Part shown: positions 50,704-60,193 of the stretch, piece after piece
Layout: every line of letters begins with the position of its first letter
Position numbering within the stretch: position 1 is the stretch's first letter
NCBI GenBank assembly: GCA_964431385.1
Contig: CAYSJM010000011.1
Coordinates: 1-64,000, forward strand
Origin: UTCHB3 sp964431385
GTDB taxonomy: Bacteria > Bacteroidota > Ignavibacteria > Ignavibacteriales > Ignavibacteriaceae
DNA length: 64,000 bases
Direction: 5' to 3'
Program-made: the position numbers and the translations under genes
The notes under the pieces: generated by a model
Databases searched by the model: none
Seen by the model: the letters and a program-made list of their open reading frames with translations, nothing else
Told to the model about the DNA's origin: nothing

Positions 50704-52047
50704 ATGACAGAAACCAAGGACCGAATTTTCTCCTTAAAAGAGATACAAAGGTTCTCTTCCTTAGAAAATATTAACTCAAAGCTTTTTGAGACTGAGAACT
50801 CCGGCAGAAGACTCTCCTCGTTGCTCGATGAAATCGGGTTACCACTTTTTTATGTAGCTTTCCCCGAAGAAGATATCGAAATCATTGCCGTAGGCAATAT
50901 CAAAGATTTTACCGTTGAAGACTATTCGGAATTTCAGAGGTTTTCTTTGCCTCCCGGTTCAGAGAATAATTTTTCTGACCAAAACAATTTACCGGATTAC
51001 TTTTCGTACATCTGTTTCCCCTGGTACAGTTCTGAAGACACTCCTTTTTCGCGTTGGGTTGTTCCCCATGTTATAATCAAAAGAGAAAAAGATAAATATG
51101 TATTTCGCGTAAATTTCGTTGGGACAGACGATAATATTCCTGAATTTGTTGATCGATTTTTCTCAGAGAGTAACTACGAAAAAACAAAACTGCTCACATC
51201 CCAGGCTGATATTCATGTCGATCGATTGATAGATGAACCACTCGAAAAATTTTCGTCCAAGATTTCCCAAATGAAAAAGGAAATTTCAGCGGGAGTAATC
51301 ACTAAAGGAGTTATATCGAGGGAGAGAAAAATTTCATTCTCCGGTAAATTCCTTTTTAGCAATGCGGTTAATTCTCTCACACAAAGTTACCCTGAATGTG
51401 CAATTTTGCTTACAAATTACTCCGGGAGGTATTTTTTGTGTGCAACTCCAGAACAGCTTTTCAGATTAGAGAAGAATTGTATCACCGCAGAAGCCCTCGC
51501 TGGATCAATCCGGTCGTCTGACAAACCTAAAATGCAAGATTATCTGGAAGATGAATTATTAAGTTCATCAAAAGACCTTCACGAACACATGATTGTCAGG
51601 GATTTTATAGTTGATAATCTGCGAAAAGTTGCAACTTCTGTAAAATTTGAACCAATTCCGACCACCAAGAGGCTTTCAAATGTTACCCATTTGAGAACAC
51701 ATATTACGGCTGAAGTTAACGAACAAACGAGTCCACTAAATATCCTGAACCTTCTCTTTCCTACCCCCGCTCTCTGCGGACAACCTAAAATTGAGGCTGC
51801 CACGATAATCAACAAGATTGAAGGAAAACCGAGAGACCTGTATGGCGGAGTTATGGGATATACTTCAACTTCAGGTACAACAGAATTTTTTGTTTCTATC
51901 AGATGTGCATTCATCGATGAAAATAGTGCAACTCTTTTTGCCGGTGGTGGCATAGTGAGTGAGTCAGACCCGATTAGCGAATACAACGAAACAGAAATAA
52001 AATTTATTCCTCTTACCTCCCTTTTTATAAATGAAAACCAATCTTAA
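50704..52047 (+). CDS. menF: Isochorismate synthase
   Basis: A 447-residue chorismate-utilising enzyme turning chorismate into isochorismate for menaquinone. The chorismate-binding domain (about 190-440) has AGVITKGVISRE, whose Lys is in the general-base position of isochorismate synthases, AEALAGSIRSSD, DLHEHMIVRDFI, THLRTHITAEV, PTPALCGQPK, and FAGGGIVSESDP. The N-terminal half is weakly conserved, as usual. The menaquinone assignment is supported by menD right after, overlapping by 17 bases; that rules out salicylate or siderophore use as the likeliest role. Confidence 0.92.
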   Translation: MTETKDRIFSLKEIQRFSSLENINSKLFETENSGRRLSSLLDEIGLPLFYVAFPEEDIEIIAVGNIKDFTVEDYSEFQRFSLPPGSENNFSDQNNLPDYFSYICFPWYSSEDTPFSRWVVPHVIIKREKDKYVFRVNFVGTDDNIPEFVDRFFSESNYEKTKLLTSQADIHVDRLIDEPLEKFSSKISQMKKEISAGVITKGVISRERKISFSGKFLFSNAVNSLTQSYPECAILLTNYSGRYFLCATPEQLFRLEKNCITAEALAGSIRSSDKPKMQDYLEDELLSSSKDLHEHMIVRDFIVDNLRKVATSVKFEPIPTTKRLSNVTHLRTHITAEVNEQTSPLNILNLLFPTPALCGQPKIEAATIINKIEGKPRDLYGGVMGYTSTSGTTEFFVSIRCAFIDENSATLFAGGGIVSESDPISEYNETEIKFIPLTSLFINENQS

Positions 52048-53782
52048 TTTTTATTATTCATCGTTGATCGTTGAAACACTTTATCAACTTGGCATTCGTC
52101 AGGTTTGTATATCCCCGGGATCGAGAAGTACCCCGATAACACTCGCGTTTGCAAGAGACAAAAGAATCAAAAAAAATGTAATCGTTGATGAAAGAGCGTC
52201 AGCTTTTTTTGCTCTGGGACTATCAAAAGTCATGAGTCAACCTGTGGCTATAGTGTGCACTTCAGGAACCGCAGTAGCGGAATTGTATCCTGCGATAATA
52301 GAAGCCTGTAATTCTCAGGTGCCGCTGGTTGTTATTACTGCAGACAGACCTTCAAGATTGCTAAATACCGGTTCTAATCAGACAATTATTCAAAAGAATA
52401 TTTTCGAAGCCAATTGTAAATACTTCGTTGATTTGGGCATCCCTGAAAATACCGAGAGTTTTTTTGTAAATACCATTTTTTCTGTCAATCAAGCTTATAG
52501 TGAAGCGGTTCTCCCTTACAACGGACCTGTGCATATTAATATTCCTTTAGAAAAGCCATTGGAGCCAAATTCTTTTGATGTCGAAATCGATGATAAAATT
52601 GATGAACGACTAAGGGAATATATTTCGGAGCAACAAATTTTGAACTTTTTTGCAGAAATAGATGAATCGGAATTAGACGAATTAGAGATTTATCCAAGCA
52701 AAAAAACAATCGTTTTACTCGGGAACGACAATTATTCCTGGCAATTTCTTACCAGATGTATAAGTTTTGGGGAGAAGTATAAGGTACCTGTTTGTGTCGA
52801 ATCCCCTCTGAAATATTCTGTAGAGAATGATTCCCGGTTTATTAAAAATTTTGGGACTTTGCTCCAGTCCGCGGAGTTCTTAGCTAAACTCGATGTGGAT
52901 CAAATAGTTGTATTTGGAAGGAATTTTACATCAAAAAATGTTGAACGATTCATCGATAAATTTGACAGGACCATAGTAAGAATCAGTATTAAAGGGGAAG
53001 GATTTGGAATATTTTCGGAAGAAAGATCGGTACTCCAAATCTCAAACGATGCCGGACTTATGCTCCTCAACAAGTCATTCGCAAATGTTTCAGCAGGTGA
53101 AAACCCGTTATATCAATTTTTGCACCGAAGTAATTTACAATTTTTAACTTTGTTGAATCAACGATTTGAAAATGTAGGGATCACATCAGAATTGGAGACA
53201 ATGGCGTTAATCGGTAAAAATTTGGTTACTGATCATTTTGTCCCAATATTACTCTCAAACAGTCTTCCCGTAAGAGATTATGACTATCTAAAATCACTTT
53301 TCCCTGATTCTGTCCTTGTGAACAGAGGTGCGAGTGGAATTGATGGCATTCTGGCAACCGCATGTGGAGTTTCCAGTTTTATGATGATGCCAACAGTTGT
53401 TATTCTTGGCGACCTGGCATTTCACTATGATTCCAATTCTTTACAGATCATCAAAAAATACTCGATTCCTTTATTAGTGATTTTATTCAATAATGGAGGG
53501 GGCAGCATTTTTGAATATCTGCCTGTTTATGAAAAAACAGAGGAATTCAGTGAATTTTTCAAGACCGCAACCGGACTAAATTTTGGAAAGATTGTTGAGG
53601 CTTATGGTATCGATTATAAATTAGTTACAACCAGCGATGATTTAACGGAGAGTGTGGCTAAATTTATTAAAACTCCATCACCAACTGTTTTGGAATTTCA
53701 ATTTGACTCTACAATATCAAAAGAGAGAAAAGACAAAATCAAAAATGAAATTATCTCTTCTCTCAAAATTTCAGAGGTTTAG
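52031..53782 (+). CDS. menD: 2-succinyl-5-enolpyruvyl-6-hydroxy-3-cyclohexene-1-carboxylate synthase
   Basis: A 583-residue thiamine-diphosphate enzyme joining isochorismate and 2-oxoglutarate in menaquinone synthesis. The N-terminal domain has CISPGSRSTPITLAFA near 27-42, VDERASAFFALGLSK with the cofactor-activating Glu, and CTSGTAVAELYPAIIEA; HINIPLEKPLEP ends the first domain. The C-terminal domain has GASGIDGILATA, GDLAFHYDSNSL and NNGGGSIFEYLP for cofactor binding. Length is normal. It overlaps menF by 17 bases at the start and the convergent acyltransferase gene by four bases at the end. menH, menC, menE and menB are not in the window. Confidence 0.95.
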   Translation: MKTNLNFYYSSLIVETLYQLGIRQVCISPGSRSTPITLAFARDKRIKKNVIVDERASAFFALGLSKVMSQPVAIVCTSGTAVAELYPAIIEACNSQVPLVVITADRPSRLLNTGSNQTIIQKNIFEANCKYFVDLGIPENTESFFVNTIFSVNQAYSEAVLPYNGPVHINIPLEKPLEPNSFDVEIDDKIDERLREYISEQQILNFFAEIDESELDELEIYPSKKTIVLLGNDNYSWQFLTRCISFGEKYKVPVCVESPLKYSVENDSRFIKNFGTLLQSAEFLAKLDVDQIVVFGRNFTSKNVERFIDKFDRTIVRISIKGEGFGIFSEERSVLQISNDAGLMLLNKSFANVSAGENPLYQFLHRSNLQFLTLLNQRFENVGITSELETMALIGKNLVTDHFVPILLSNSLPVRDYDYLKSLFPDSVLVNRGASGIDGILATACGVSSFMMMPTVVILGDLAFHYDSNSLQIIKKYSIPLLVILFNNGGGSIFEYLPVYEKTEEFSEFFKTATGLNFGKIVEAYGIDYKLVTTSDDLTESVAKFIKTPSPTVLEFQFDSTISKERKDKIKNEIISSLKISEV

Positions 53783-54900
53783 ATCTTTATAAAAATTTTG
53801 TAGTGGTATAAAACCCACAAAATTCCCAGCCAGAATGTAATAAACAGAATTGCAAAGACGAGTGAAGCATTTATTGGTTCGAAATAAGGCAGCAGCATCG
53901 CCTGATAGATGTATTCTTTTGATGATATTTCTTTCCCGTCGAGTCCGGTAACATTAATCATTCCCATTATTTTTGCCATCAAACCGGAACCTGCAAATAC
54001 TGTTATAGCGTTCATTCCATAAACAACAAACGGCTTCGCCCATTTTTTGTAACCTTGCACATCCGCAATCCAATAACAAAAACCAAAAAATACTAAAGCA
54101 ACACCGGTAGTGTAAACCACATAAGAACTACTCCATAATCCTTTATTCATTGGAAAGAAGATACTCCAAATAGATCCGGCAAAAATGAAAAATGCGCCTG
54201 CAGTAAAAATCCACGAAACTTTTTCAGAATCGCTTAGTTTTGTTCGAAGGAAGTGCCCGAGAAGAACGCCGCTTAAACAAGTTGATATTGCAGGAATTGT
54301 AGATAAAACACCTTCAGGATCCCATGTTTTGGTCACTTTCCACATGTGACCTGTAAGAATTTGGCTGTCAACCCATGCAGCAAGATTTTTACCCATCTCA
54401 AAATTTGCATCTCCAACACCGGGCACAGGAATAAGTGCCATAGCCAACCAGTAAACAACGAGTAACCCGATTGTAATATAAATTTGACTTTTTAACGATG
54501 CTTTAAGGAATATTACTGCTGTGATGAAATAAACCACACCAATTCTTTGTAACACTCCCGGAATTCTGAGATCGGTAAAATTAAATGAAGGGAAAGCGTT
54601 AAGAAAAAGCCCCACCAGAAAAATGGTGGCACCCCTTCTAAAAATATTTAGTATTAACTTGTTCTGGTCGTCTCCCCTCTCTTTTCGTTTTGTAAGTGAC
54701 AAAGTTACTGCCACCCCGACAATAAACAGAAAGAATGGAAATATCCAATCTGTCGGTGTACATCCATGCCATTCAGCATGTTTGAGGGGTGGATAAATAG
54801 CACTCCAGGAACCGGGGTTATTTACCATTATCATTCCGGCAATAGTTATCCCTCTGAAAATATCGAGAGAGATTAAACGCGAACTTTTTACTTCTTCCAT
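53779..54900 (-). CDS. HGSNAT-like membrane acyltransferase (DUF5009 type)
   Basis: A 373-residue membrane protein with about ten helices, related to heparan-alpha-glucosaminide N-acetyltransferase and its bacterial NagX-like relatives. The start RLISLDIFRGITIAGMIMVN and LKHAEWHGCTPTDWIFPFFLF near 36-58, with His residues in the place of the active-site His, are family hallmarks. It would transfer acetyl from cytoplasmic acetyl-CoA to amino sugars at the other side of the membrane, for instance in cell-wall or glycan turnover. It converges on menD with a four-base overlap and has no operon partner. Confidence 0.92.
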   Translation of the reverse strand: MEEVKSSRLISLDIFRGITIAGMIMVNNPGSWSAIYPPLKHAEWHGCTPTDWIFPFFLFIVGVAVTLSLTKRKERGDDQNKLILNIFRRGATIFLVGLFLNAFPSFNFTDLRIPGVLQRIGVVYFITAVIFLKASLKSQIYITIGLLVVYWLAMALIPVPGVGDANFEMGKNLAAWVDSQILTGHMWKVTKTWDPEGVLSTIPAISTCLSGVLLGHFLRTKLSDSEKVSWIFTAGAFFIFAGSIWSIFFPMNKGLWSSSYVVYTTGVALVFFGFCYWIADVQGYKKWAKPFVVYGMNAITVFAGSGLMAKIMGMINVTGLDGKEISSKEYIYQAMLLPYFEPINASLVFAILFITFWLGILWVLYHYKIFIKI

Positions 54901-54974
54901 TTTAGTTCCGATTTTTCATGTTTTTGTCTATATGCACTCGTTTTAGCATATTAGAAGTTTGTATAAAAATATTT

Positions 54975-55598
54975 ATGAGCGTTATGAAATATCTAAAAAA
55001 ATTATATAATTGGATGCTTCATTGGGCTGATACTCCATACGGACCAATAGCACTTTTTTTAATAGCATTTGCTGAATCTTCGTTCTTCCCGATTCCACCC
55101 GATGCATTATTGATAGCGTTGGTTCTTGGAGCGAAAGCCAAAGCATTCAAATTTGCCCTGAATTGTACAATCGGATCGGTACTTGGTGGAATTGCCGGAT
55201 ACATGATCGGCATCTTCGTCTGGTGGTCTTCACCGGGTGAATTCTCCGGAATTGCAAATTTTTTCTTTGCTTATATCCCAAGTTTCACTCATGCACTTTT
55301 TTATGATATTCAAAAGATGTTTGAACAGTATAACTTTTGGATAGTTTTTACAGCCGGATTCACCCCCATCCCTTATAAAGTTTTTACCATCGCTGCCGGT
55401 GCATTTGATGTTAATTTTGTTATGTTCCTGCTTGCTTCAGCAGTCAGCAGAGGAGCAAGATTTTTCCTCGTCGCTGCACTTTTATGGAAATATGGCGAAC
55501 CTATCAAGGCATTCATCGATAAATATTTTGATTGGCTTGCAATCGGATTTACACTTCTGCTAATTGGTGGATTTGTCGTTATTAAATTTGCAATTTAA
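54975..55598 (+). CDS. YqaA/DedA-family membrane protein
   Basis: About 207 residues with four or five membrane helices. It matches the YqaA branch of the SNARE-associated (VTT) family: LHWADTPYGPIALFLIAFAESSFFPIPPD (in pieces: FAESSFFPIPPDALL) near 20-40, then IGSVLGGIAGYMIG, and FTAGFTPIPYKVFTIAAG near 128-145. Family members are suspected lipid scramblases. ATGs at 54975 and 54984 are both possible; neither has a strong ribosome site. The frame upstream is AT-rich leader. Confidence 0.9.
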   Translation: MSVMKYLKKLYNWMLHWADTPYGPIALFLIAFAESSFFPIPPDALLIALVLGAKAKAFKFALNCTIGSVLGGIAGYMIGIFVWWSSPGEFSGIANFFFAYIPSFTHALFYDIQKMFEQYNFWIVFTAGFTPIPYKVFTIAAGAFDVNFVMFLLASAVSRGARFFLVAALLWKYGEPIKAFIDKYFDWLAIGFTLLLIGGFVVIKFAI

Positions 55599-55620
55599 TT
55601 TTTTGGTATAAATCCAAAGA

Positions 55621-55658
55621 AAAAAAGGATATCCAGGTCATCTCGGATATCCTTTTTT
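55621..55658. terminator. Bidirectional terminator
   Basis: AAAAAAGGATATCC (55621-55634) pairs exactly with GGATATCCTTTTTT (55645-55658), 14 bp, over a 10-nt loop. It separates the converging YqaA gene and the surface operon. Confidence 0.94.
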
Positions 55659-55659
55659 A

Positions 55660-57543
55660 CTATTTGAGCAAAACCATTTTTCGGGTGACTCGTGTGTCGC
55701 CAACCGAAAGTCTGTAAAAATATACACCACTTGTAAGTGAATATTTAGCGGCATCAAAAGTTGTCTCATACTTCCCTGCCATCCGAAAACCTTCGAATAG
55801 TTTTGTAACCAGACTTCCTGTTATATCATAAACATCGAGTGAAACATGAGAACCCTCAGGAACAGAATAAACAATTCTTGTTTCAGGATTGAACGGATTT
55901 GGATAATTCTGACTGAGCGAAAAACCTTCCGGTATTTTTTCGTCTTCAGTTAAAATCTCGCTTCCGGTCGAAGTCACGATAATGTTTGGTGACAATTTTC
56001 TGTTTAGAATCAGCATGGAAGCATCTGCGATAAGATACTTGCCTGCCTCCACAAAAGAATTATCCACTTTGAGGATGGTCTTCTTACCGGGAGTTACGAA
56101 AATATCTCCAAGTTTTGTCCATGATTTATTCGCAGTATTCCTCTGGCTAAACAAGGTTTTTATGGAATCACCGTTACTATACATGGTATAAGATGCACTG
56201 TCTGTAAAGAGAAAATTTGGAATAAACCATGTATATAAACTGTACCATGCAGCAACCGGAACATCAAACTGCCACTCGAATGATGAGTAAGCAGTATCTT
56301 TTGTCCAATAAATTTTAGGATTATAACCGAGCACACTGACTTGTTCCCAGTTCCCATTTCTGATGGTGTTGGTTGAACTGTCCTCGTTAATAACTGATGC
56401 TTTAGGTCGCCAGAGATTATCACCTCTGTAAGGAAGTGTAGCCCTGTCTTTGTAAATTCGTTTGAGAGTATCACCCAAAGCCCCGCTATTCGCTCTTAAA
56501 GCTTCGTAGAAGAACAAACTTTCGCCATTGACACCTTGTACTCTGTTTTCTTGCAGACTCTCTTTCAATAATTGCTGTCCGATAACATAACTACCGGCTT
56601 TTGCCAACACGCCTGCAAAAAAGATATTTTTCTTTCCGGCGGGAATGTAATTTAATGCTTGCCCCAATTCGTAGCGATAAGAAATGATATCTTGCCTGTA
56701 CAACTGTGGAATAAAATTATCGAGAAGTGAAGAATCCATCCAGGCTTTAGAATCTTGAAGGTAGTTATCGTACCCCCAAGGATAAACACTTGGTGCCACC
56801 GATAAAATGTAATTTTCGCTGCGGGTTTTTACACTATCACGCCATCTCTTCAGAAATCCGGTCAATTTGTTGGCTCGCCATTTTTTCCAGTTAGCATCGT
56901 ACTCATTCGCCGGTGGATTCTGACCTGAGTTTTCAAATTTGTAAATAGCAACGGTCGTGCTGTCGTAACCCCCTTCAAACGGCATCGCCGGCAGTCTGTC
57001 ATCACCTTGTACTCCATCAACTTCGTAATTATCAAGAACTTCAGTGGTTAGTGAGATTAGAAAATCCTGCACTTCAGGGTTTGTACCTGCCATCCAGTCA
57101 AAGCCGTTCTTTACAACAAGGTCGCCATTATATTTTTTAGCAGCCCAGGATGGTTTGGTGGCGATTATATGTCCGCCATTTTCAGAATATCCGCACGAGA
57201 ACCCAAATTCGAACCAGGGTATCACTTCAATCCCATTTCTGTGAGCCTCAATAATTATTTTTTTGAGAGGGTCTCTCCCCGCGAATTGTGGAATAATCGG
57301 TTTTTGGAAAATCGAATCCATAATTCTGCTGGGGTAGAGAGTATATCCCTTATTCCAAACAACCGGAAACACAACATTTATACCGATTGAGGCAAGATAA
57401 TCCATCGCAGAAGCAATTTTAGTATCGTCAAAAAGGACATCACTGTCAACATTCGTAATCCAGACTGCTCTCATCTCCTTTTTGGGCTGAGCAAGAAGGA
57501 TAAAAGGCAAACTAACCAGTACAACAAACAACTTCTTAATCAT
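55660..57543 (-). CDS. GHL10-like glycosidase with T9SS sorting domain
   Basis: A 627-residue secreted protein. Signal peptide about 1-18 (KKLFVVLVSLPFILLAQ). Residues about 22-370 are a family-10-like glycosyl hydrolase (GHL10/DUF187) barrel: MRAVWITNVDSDVLF, NVVFPVVWNKGYTLYPS, GIEVIPWFEFGF, VDGVQGDDRLPAM with the likely acidic residues, and SVAPSVYPWGYDNYLQD. Residues about 380-530 are beta-rich. The tail (about 543-627) is a type A sorting domain with SLSQNYPNPFNPETRIVY and SGVYFYRLSVG. It is probably displayed on the surface and acts on a glycan, perhaps peptidoglycan-derived. It is the last gene of the operon and paralogous to the gene before it. Confidence 0.92.
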   Translation of the reverse strand: MIKKLFVVLVSLPFILLAQPKKEMRAVWITNVDSDVLFDDTKIASAMDYLASIGINVVFPVVWNKGYTLYPSRIMDSIFQKPIIPQFAGRDPLKKIIIEAHRNGIEVIPWFEFGFSCGYSENGGHIIATKPSWAAKKYNGDLVVKNGFDWMAGTNPEVQDFLISLTTEVLDNYEVDGVQGDDRLPAMPFEGGYDSTTVAIYKFENSGQNPPANEYDANWKKWRANKLTGFLKRWRDSVKTRSENYILSVAPSVYPWGYDNYLQDSKAWMDSSLLDNFIPQLYRQDIISYRYELGQALNYIPAGKKNIFFAGVLAKAGSYVIGQQLLKESLQENRVQGVNGESLFFYEALRANSGALGDTLKRIYKDRATLPYRGDNLWRPKASVINEDSSTNTIRNGNWEQVSVLGYNPKIYWTKDTAYSSFEWQFDVPVAAWYSLYTWFIPNFLFTDSASYTMYSNGDSIKTLFSQRNTANKSWTKLGDIFVTPGKKTILKVDNSFVEAGKYLIADASMLILNRKLSPNIIVTSTGSEILTEDEKIPEGFSLSQNYPNPFNPETRIVYSVPEGSHVSLDVYDITGSLVTKLFEGFRMAGKYETTFDAAKYSLTSGVYFYRLSVGDTRVTRKMVLLK

Positions 57544-57547
57544 AAAC

Positions 57548-58756
57548 TCACTTTAATAATTTCGGAAAATCGACTCTGTCAGTATAAATCTCATTTTTCA
57601 ATATATCAGAGTATTTCTTAATACCTTCATAGAAGAAGAATACTTCTCCCTGGATTCCAAGTTTCCTGTTCTCTTCTATCATTTGCACAAAAAGCTCATC
57701 CACAGGTTGATAACCGCCAACTTTTATGAGAACACCGGGAAAAAATATCTTTTCATATCCCTTGGGCAGCCAGGTTAAATAAGTGTCTGAGAGTGTAGTT
57801 GAATACTCTTCAATCTTATATCTGTAAACCTGAGGACACAGGAGTTCAACATAACCCCTACGGACCCACTCGGGCCAATCCTGCAAATATTCTTCTTTAC
57901 TCCAGGGATAAATACTCGGCGACATTGAGACGATACAATTTGGATTTAAATCTTTAACCGTTTTATATATTTTCCCACAAAACCCGGTTAGGATATCTGA
58001 TCGCCATTGAACCCATTTCTCATTTTTAAAATCTTCGGGTGGCAATGCACCTTTGTTTTGTTGTTTGTAGAGATTGGTAGTATATGTGTCGTATCCGGCT
58101 TCACTTGGCATTGCAGGCAGTCTGTCATCTCCCTGAATACCGTCAACCTCGTAGTTTGCAACAACTTCTGCGATCAGTGAAAGCATAAAACTTTGGACAT
58201 CTGGATGAAATCCGTTCATCCACTCAAAGCCATTTTTGGTGGTCAGTTTGCCATTTCTGTCTTTTGATGCCCATTCCGGTTTTGCAGCGAGCAAATGACC
58301 GCCACCAAGCTTAAAGGAAGAAGCGAATCCAAATTCAAACCAGGCAAACACCTTAATGTTTTGAGCGTGAGCTTCTTCAATAAGCTCTTTTAAAGGGTCT
58401 CTTCCGGTAAGAGCCGTGTCAATTTCGATGCCGAAAGTATTCTTCATTACCTGACTTGGGTAAAGAGTAAATCCTTTATTCCAAACAACGGAAAAAATTG
58501 TGTTTATTCCGAGTCTTTTACATAGAGCAACTGCCTCTCTGATGTTTGCCCTCGAATTTAGAACCTTGCTGTCAACATTCGTTAACCAAACACCCCTCAC
58601 CGCAGGAACGCCTGTTCTTTCGGATGAAGGAGGTGGAGGCAGGGTACCACTTCCCCCACTGCTTTCGGGAGACTTTGAGTCAGAAAAAGAACCACATCCG
58701 ACCAAAAACAAAACGGTGAAAATGCTGATTGCGAGGGAAAAAGCTCTCTTAACCAT
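57548..58756 (-). CDS. GHL10-like glycosidase lipoprotein
   Basis: 402 residues. Lipoprotein signal SIFTVLFLVGC, with Cys21, then a Ser/Gly/Pro-rich linker (about 22-45). The GHL10 barrel (about 50-400) matches the next gene's product motif by motif: VRGVWLTNVDSKVL, NTIFSVVWNKGFTLYPS, NIKVFAWFEFGF, VDGIQGDDRLPAM, SMSPSIYPWSKEEYLQD. It lacks the beta-rich region and sorting domain, so it is likely held in the periplasm or on the outer membrane by its lipid. Its ATG overlaps the barrel gene's stop by one base. The pair arose by tandem duplication, with a changed way of anchoring. Confidence 0.92.
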   Translation of the reverse strand: MVKRAFSLAISIFTVLFLVGCGSFSDSKSPESSGGSGTLPPPPSSERTGVPAVRGVWLTNVDSKVLNSRANIREAVALCKRLGINTIFSVVWNKGFTLYPSQVMKNTFGIEIDTALTGRDPLKELIEEAHAQNIKVFAWFEFGFASSFKLGGGHLLAAKPEWASKDRNGKLTTKNGFEWMNGFHPDVQSFMLSLIAEVVANYEVDGIQGDDRLPAMPSEAGYDTYTTNLYKQQNKGALPPEDFKNEKWVQWRSDILTGFCGKIYKTVKDLNPNCIVSMSPSIYPWSKEEYLQDWPEWVRRGYVELLCPQVYRYKIEEYSTTLSDTYLTWLPKGYEKIFFPGVLIKVGGYQPVDELFVQMIEENRKLGIQGEVFFFYEGIKKYSDILKNEIYTDRVDFPKLLK

Positions 58757-59451
58757 TAAAACCTTGCTTTTATGGTTGCTTTAAGATCAAACATCTGCAT
58801 CGAGGCGACATTTTCAAAGTCCAACTTTAGCGTTGACCACAATTCACCGAGGATGTTTTTGTAGTTTGCGGAGACTGAAAACCAAAGTGGTTCAATAATC
58901 TGTACACCAAACTCTGCACCTGCATTAAAAGTACCGCTCCAGTCATCTTGATCGAGAGTTGGAACTTGCAACACTTCCTGAAGTTTGCTTACGCCTGCAG
59001 TATCGGGAGCAAATAATGAATCAGCGTAATTTCCTCTGCTGAAATTCCATCTGTAAATACCAAAACCAAGGTTCAACTTCACATCGTACCAAGTGCCACG
59101 AAGTAGATGATAGTCAGCTTGAAGTGAGGCTCCGTAAGCTTTTAGATCCATCTTTAGAGATTTGATTGGGTACGAGAAAGACTTCTCCTCCGTTCCTATC
59201 AAATATTCTCGTTTAATGTTCATTTTGTCTTCGTTAACTTTGTCGAAGATGAGGTATTCAACTTTACCTGACAACGACCATTTAGCTGAAACCTCTTTTC
59301 CAAAAAAGACTGAAGTTCCGTAACCCGGGCTAAACCTGTTCTTTAACTCACCAATTGGGGCAAGATATGAAAAGTTGGCACCGGCGATAAGTTTACCTTG
59401 AGCAAGCAAACCTGTTGATAACAATAGAAGTAGTGTAAATATCTTTTTCAT
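58756..59451 (-). CDS. Small outer-membrane beta-barrel protein
   Basis: 231 residues: signal peptide about 1-18 (IFTLLLLLSTGLLAQ), then alternating strands with Gly turns typical of an 8-strand barrel, ending MQMFDLKATIKARF with a terminal Phe. Inner strands such as GYGTSVFFGKEVSAKWSLSG and LQADYHLLRGTWYDVKLNLG support the barrel. Function unknown. It resembles the next small barrel in plan, but I see no strong sequence likeness. It is tightly packed in the operon: 7 bp after its neighbour and overlapping the GHL10 lipoprotein gene by one base. Confidence 0.8.
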   Translation of the reverse strand: MKKIFTLLLLLSTGLLAQGKLIAGANFSYLAPIGELKNRFSPGYGTSVFFGKEVSAKWSLSGKVEYLIFDKVNEDKMNIKREYLIGTEEKSFSYPIKSLKMDLKAYGASLQADYHLLRGTWYDVKLNLGFGIYRWNFSRGNYADSLFAPDTAGVSKLQEVLQVPTLDQDDWSGTFNAGAEFGVQIIEPLWFSVSANYKNILGELWSTLKLDFENVASMQMFDLKATIKARF

Positions 59452-59458
59452 AATCTGT

Positions 59459-60184
59459 TCAATAACTGAATGATAAGCCTAATTTAAAGTTTAATTTGTT
59501 CCCAAACGGAAGTTCCGAGTAACCCATTCCATCAGTTTCAAGGAAGTGGGTGTAGTTGAATTCGCCGGCAAGATTCACAAAGTCGAAAAGTGGATATTCG
59601 AGTGAAATGCCGCCATGCAACATTATCGGATTTCCCTGTTTTGAAGGAGCAAAATTTCTGTAATTGTAGTTGAATGTGGAATTAAGTTTGGTAAGCTTTT
59701 TTGTCCAGTCTTCAACAACATAGAACCACCGGGAGAAAAAGAAAATACCGGCACCCGCATACGGTTTAATCTTCAAATCACCTAATTTGGTTTCGTATCC
59801 CACCAGAATGGAAACAGGAATACTGTTTATGCCTTGATTAGGCGTAATTGTCAGTTGGTATTTTGCTGTATCTGTTAAATCAGAACGAATACTTCCATAA
59901 TATCTGTTATCCCAAAAATACCATTTCCATTGTGTGAGTGCGGAATCCTGATCTATCGAGAAAGATTGATAACCGGCAGATATCGAAATATAAAAATTAT
60001 CAAATGTTTTGAAGTTAATTTTTACTCCGCCACCAAAACCGTTTGCCTTGGTAACTGCATACTTCAGAGAACCTGCAGTGGAAAAGGAACCCGTTGTTTC
60101 AATCGAAGTAAGCTGTGCCAGCATCGATGAAGAAAAAACAACAGCAATGAATAGTGATAAAAAGAGTTTTGTCATCGTTTTCAT
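59459..60184 (-). CDS. Second small outer-membrane beta-barrel protein
   Basis: 241 residues: signal peptide about 1-23 (LFLSLFIAVVFSSSMLAQ), then a beta-barrel with strands such as GGGVKINFKTFDNFYISISA and LKIKPYAGAGIFFFSRWFYV, ending GNKLNFKLGLSFSY. An ATG three codons further in (60175) is an alternative start. Nothing points to a specific ligand. The gene is 9 bp after the PorV-like gene and 7 bp before the other small barrel gene, so the three barrels are co-expressed. Confidence 0.8.
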   Translation of the reverse strand: MKTMTKLFLSLFIAVVFSSSMLAQLTSIETTGSFSTAGSLKYAVTKANGFGGGVKINFKTFDNFYISISAGYQSFSIDQDSALTQWKWYFWDNRYYGSIRSDLTDTAKYQLTITPNQGINSIPVSILVGYETKLGDLKIKPYAGAGIFFFSRWFYVVEDWTKKLTKLNSTFNYNYRNFAPSKQGNPIMLHGGISLEYPLFDFVNLAGEFNYTHFLETDGMGYSELPFGNKLNFKLGLSFSY

Positions 60185-60193
60185 TTTCTCCTC

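Noticed and set aside
55660..58756. The two GHL10 genes as one split gene
   Set aside because: Each encodes a complete barrel with its own signal peptide; they are duplicates, not fragments.
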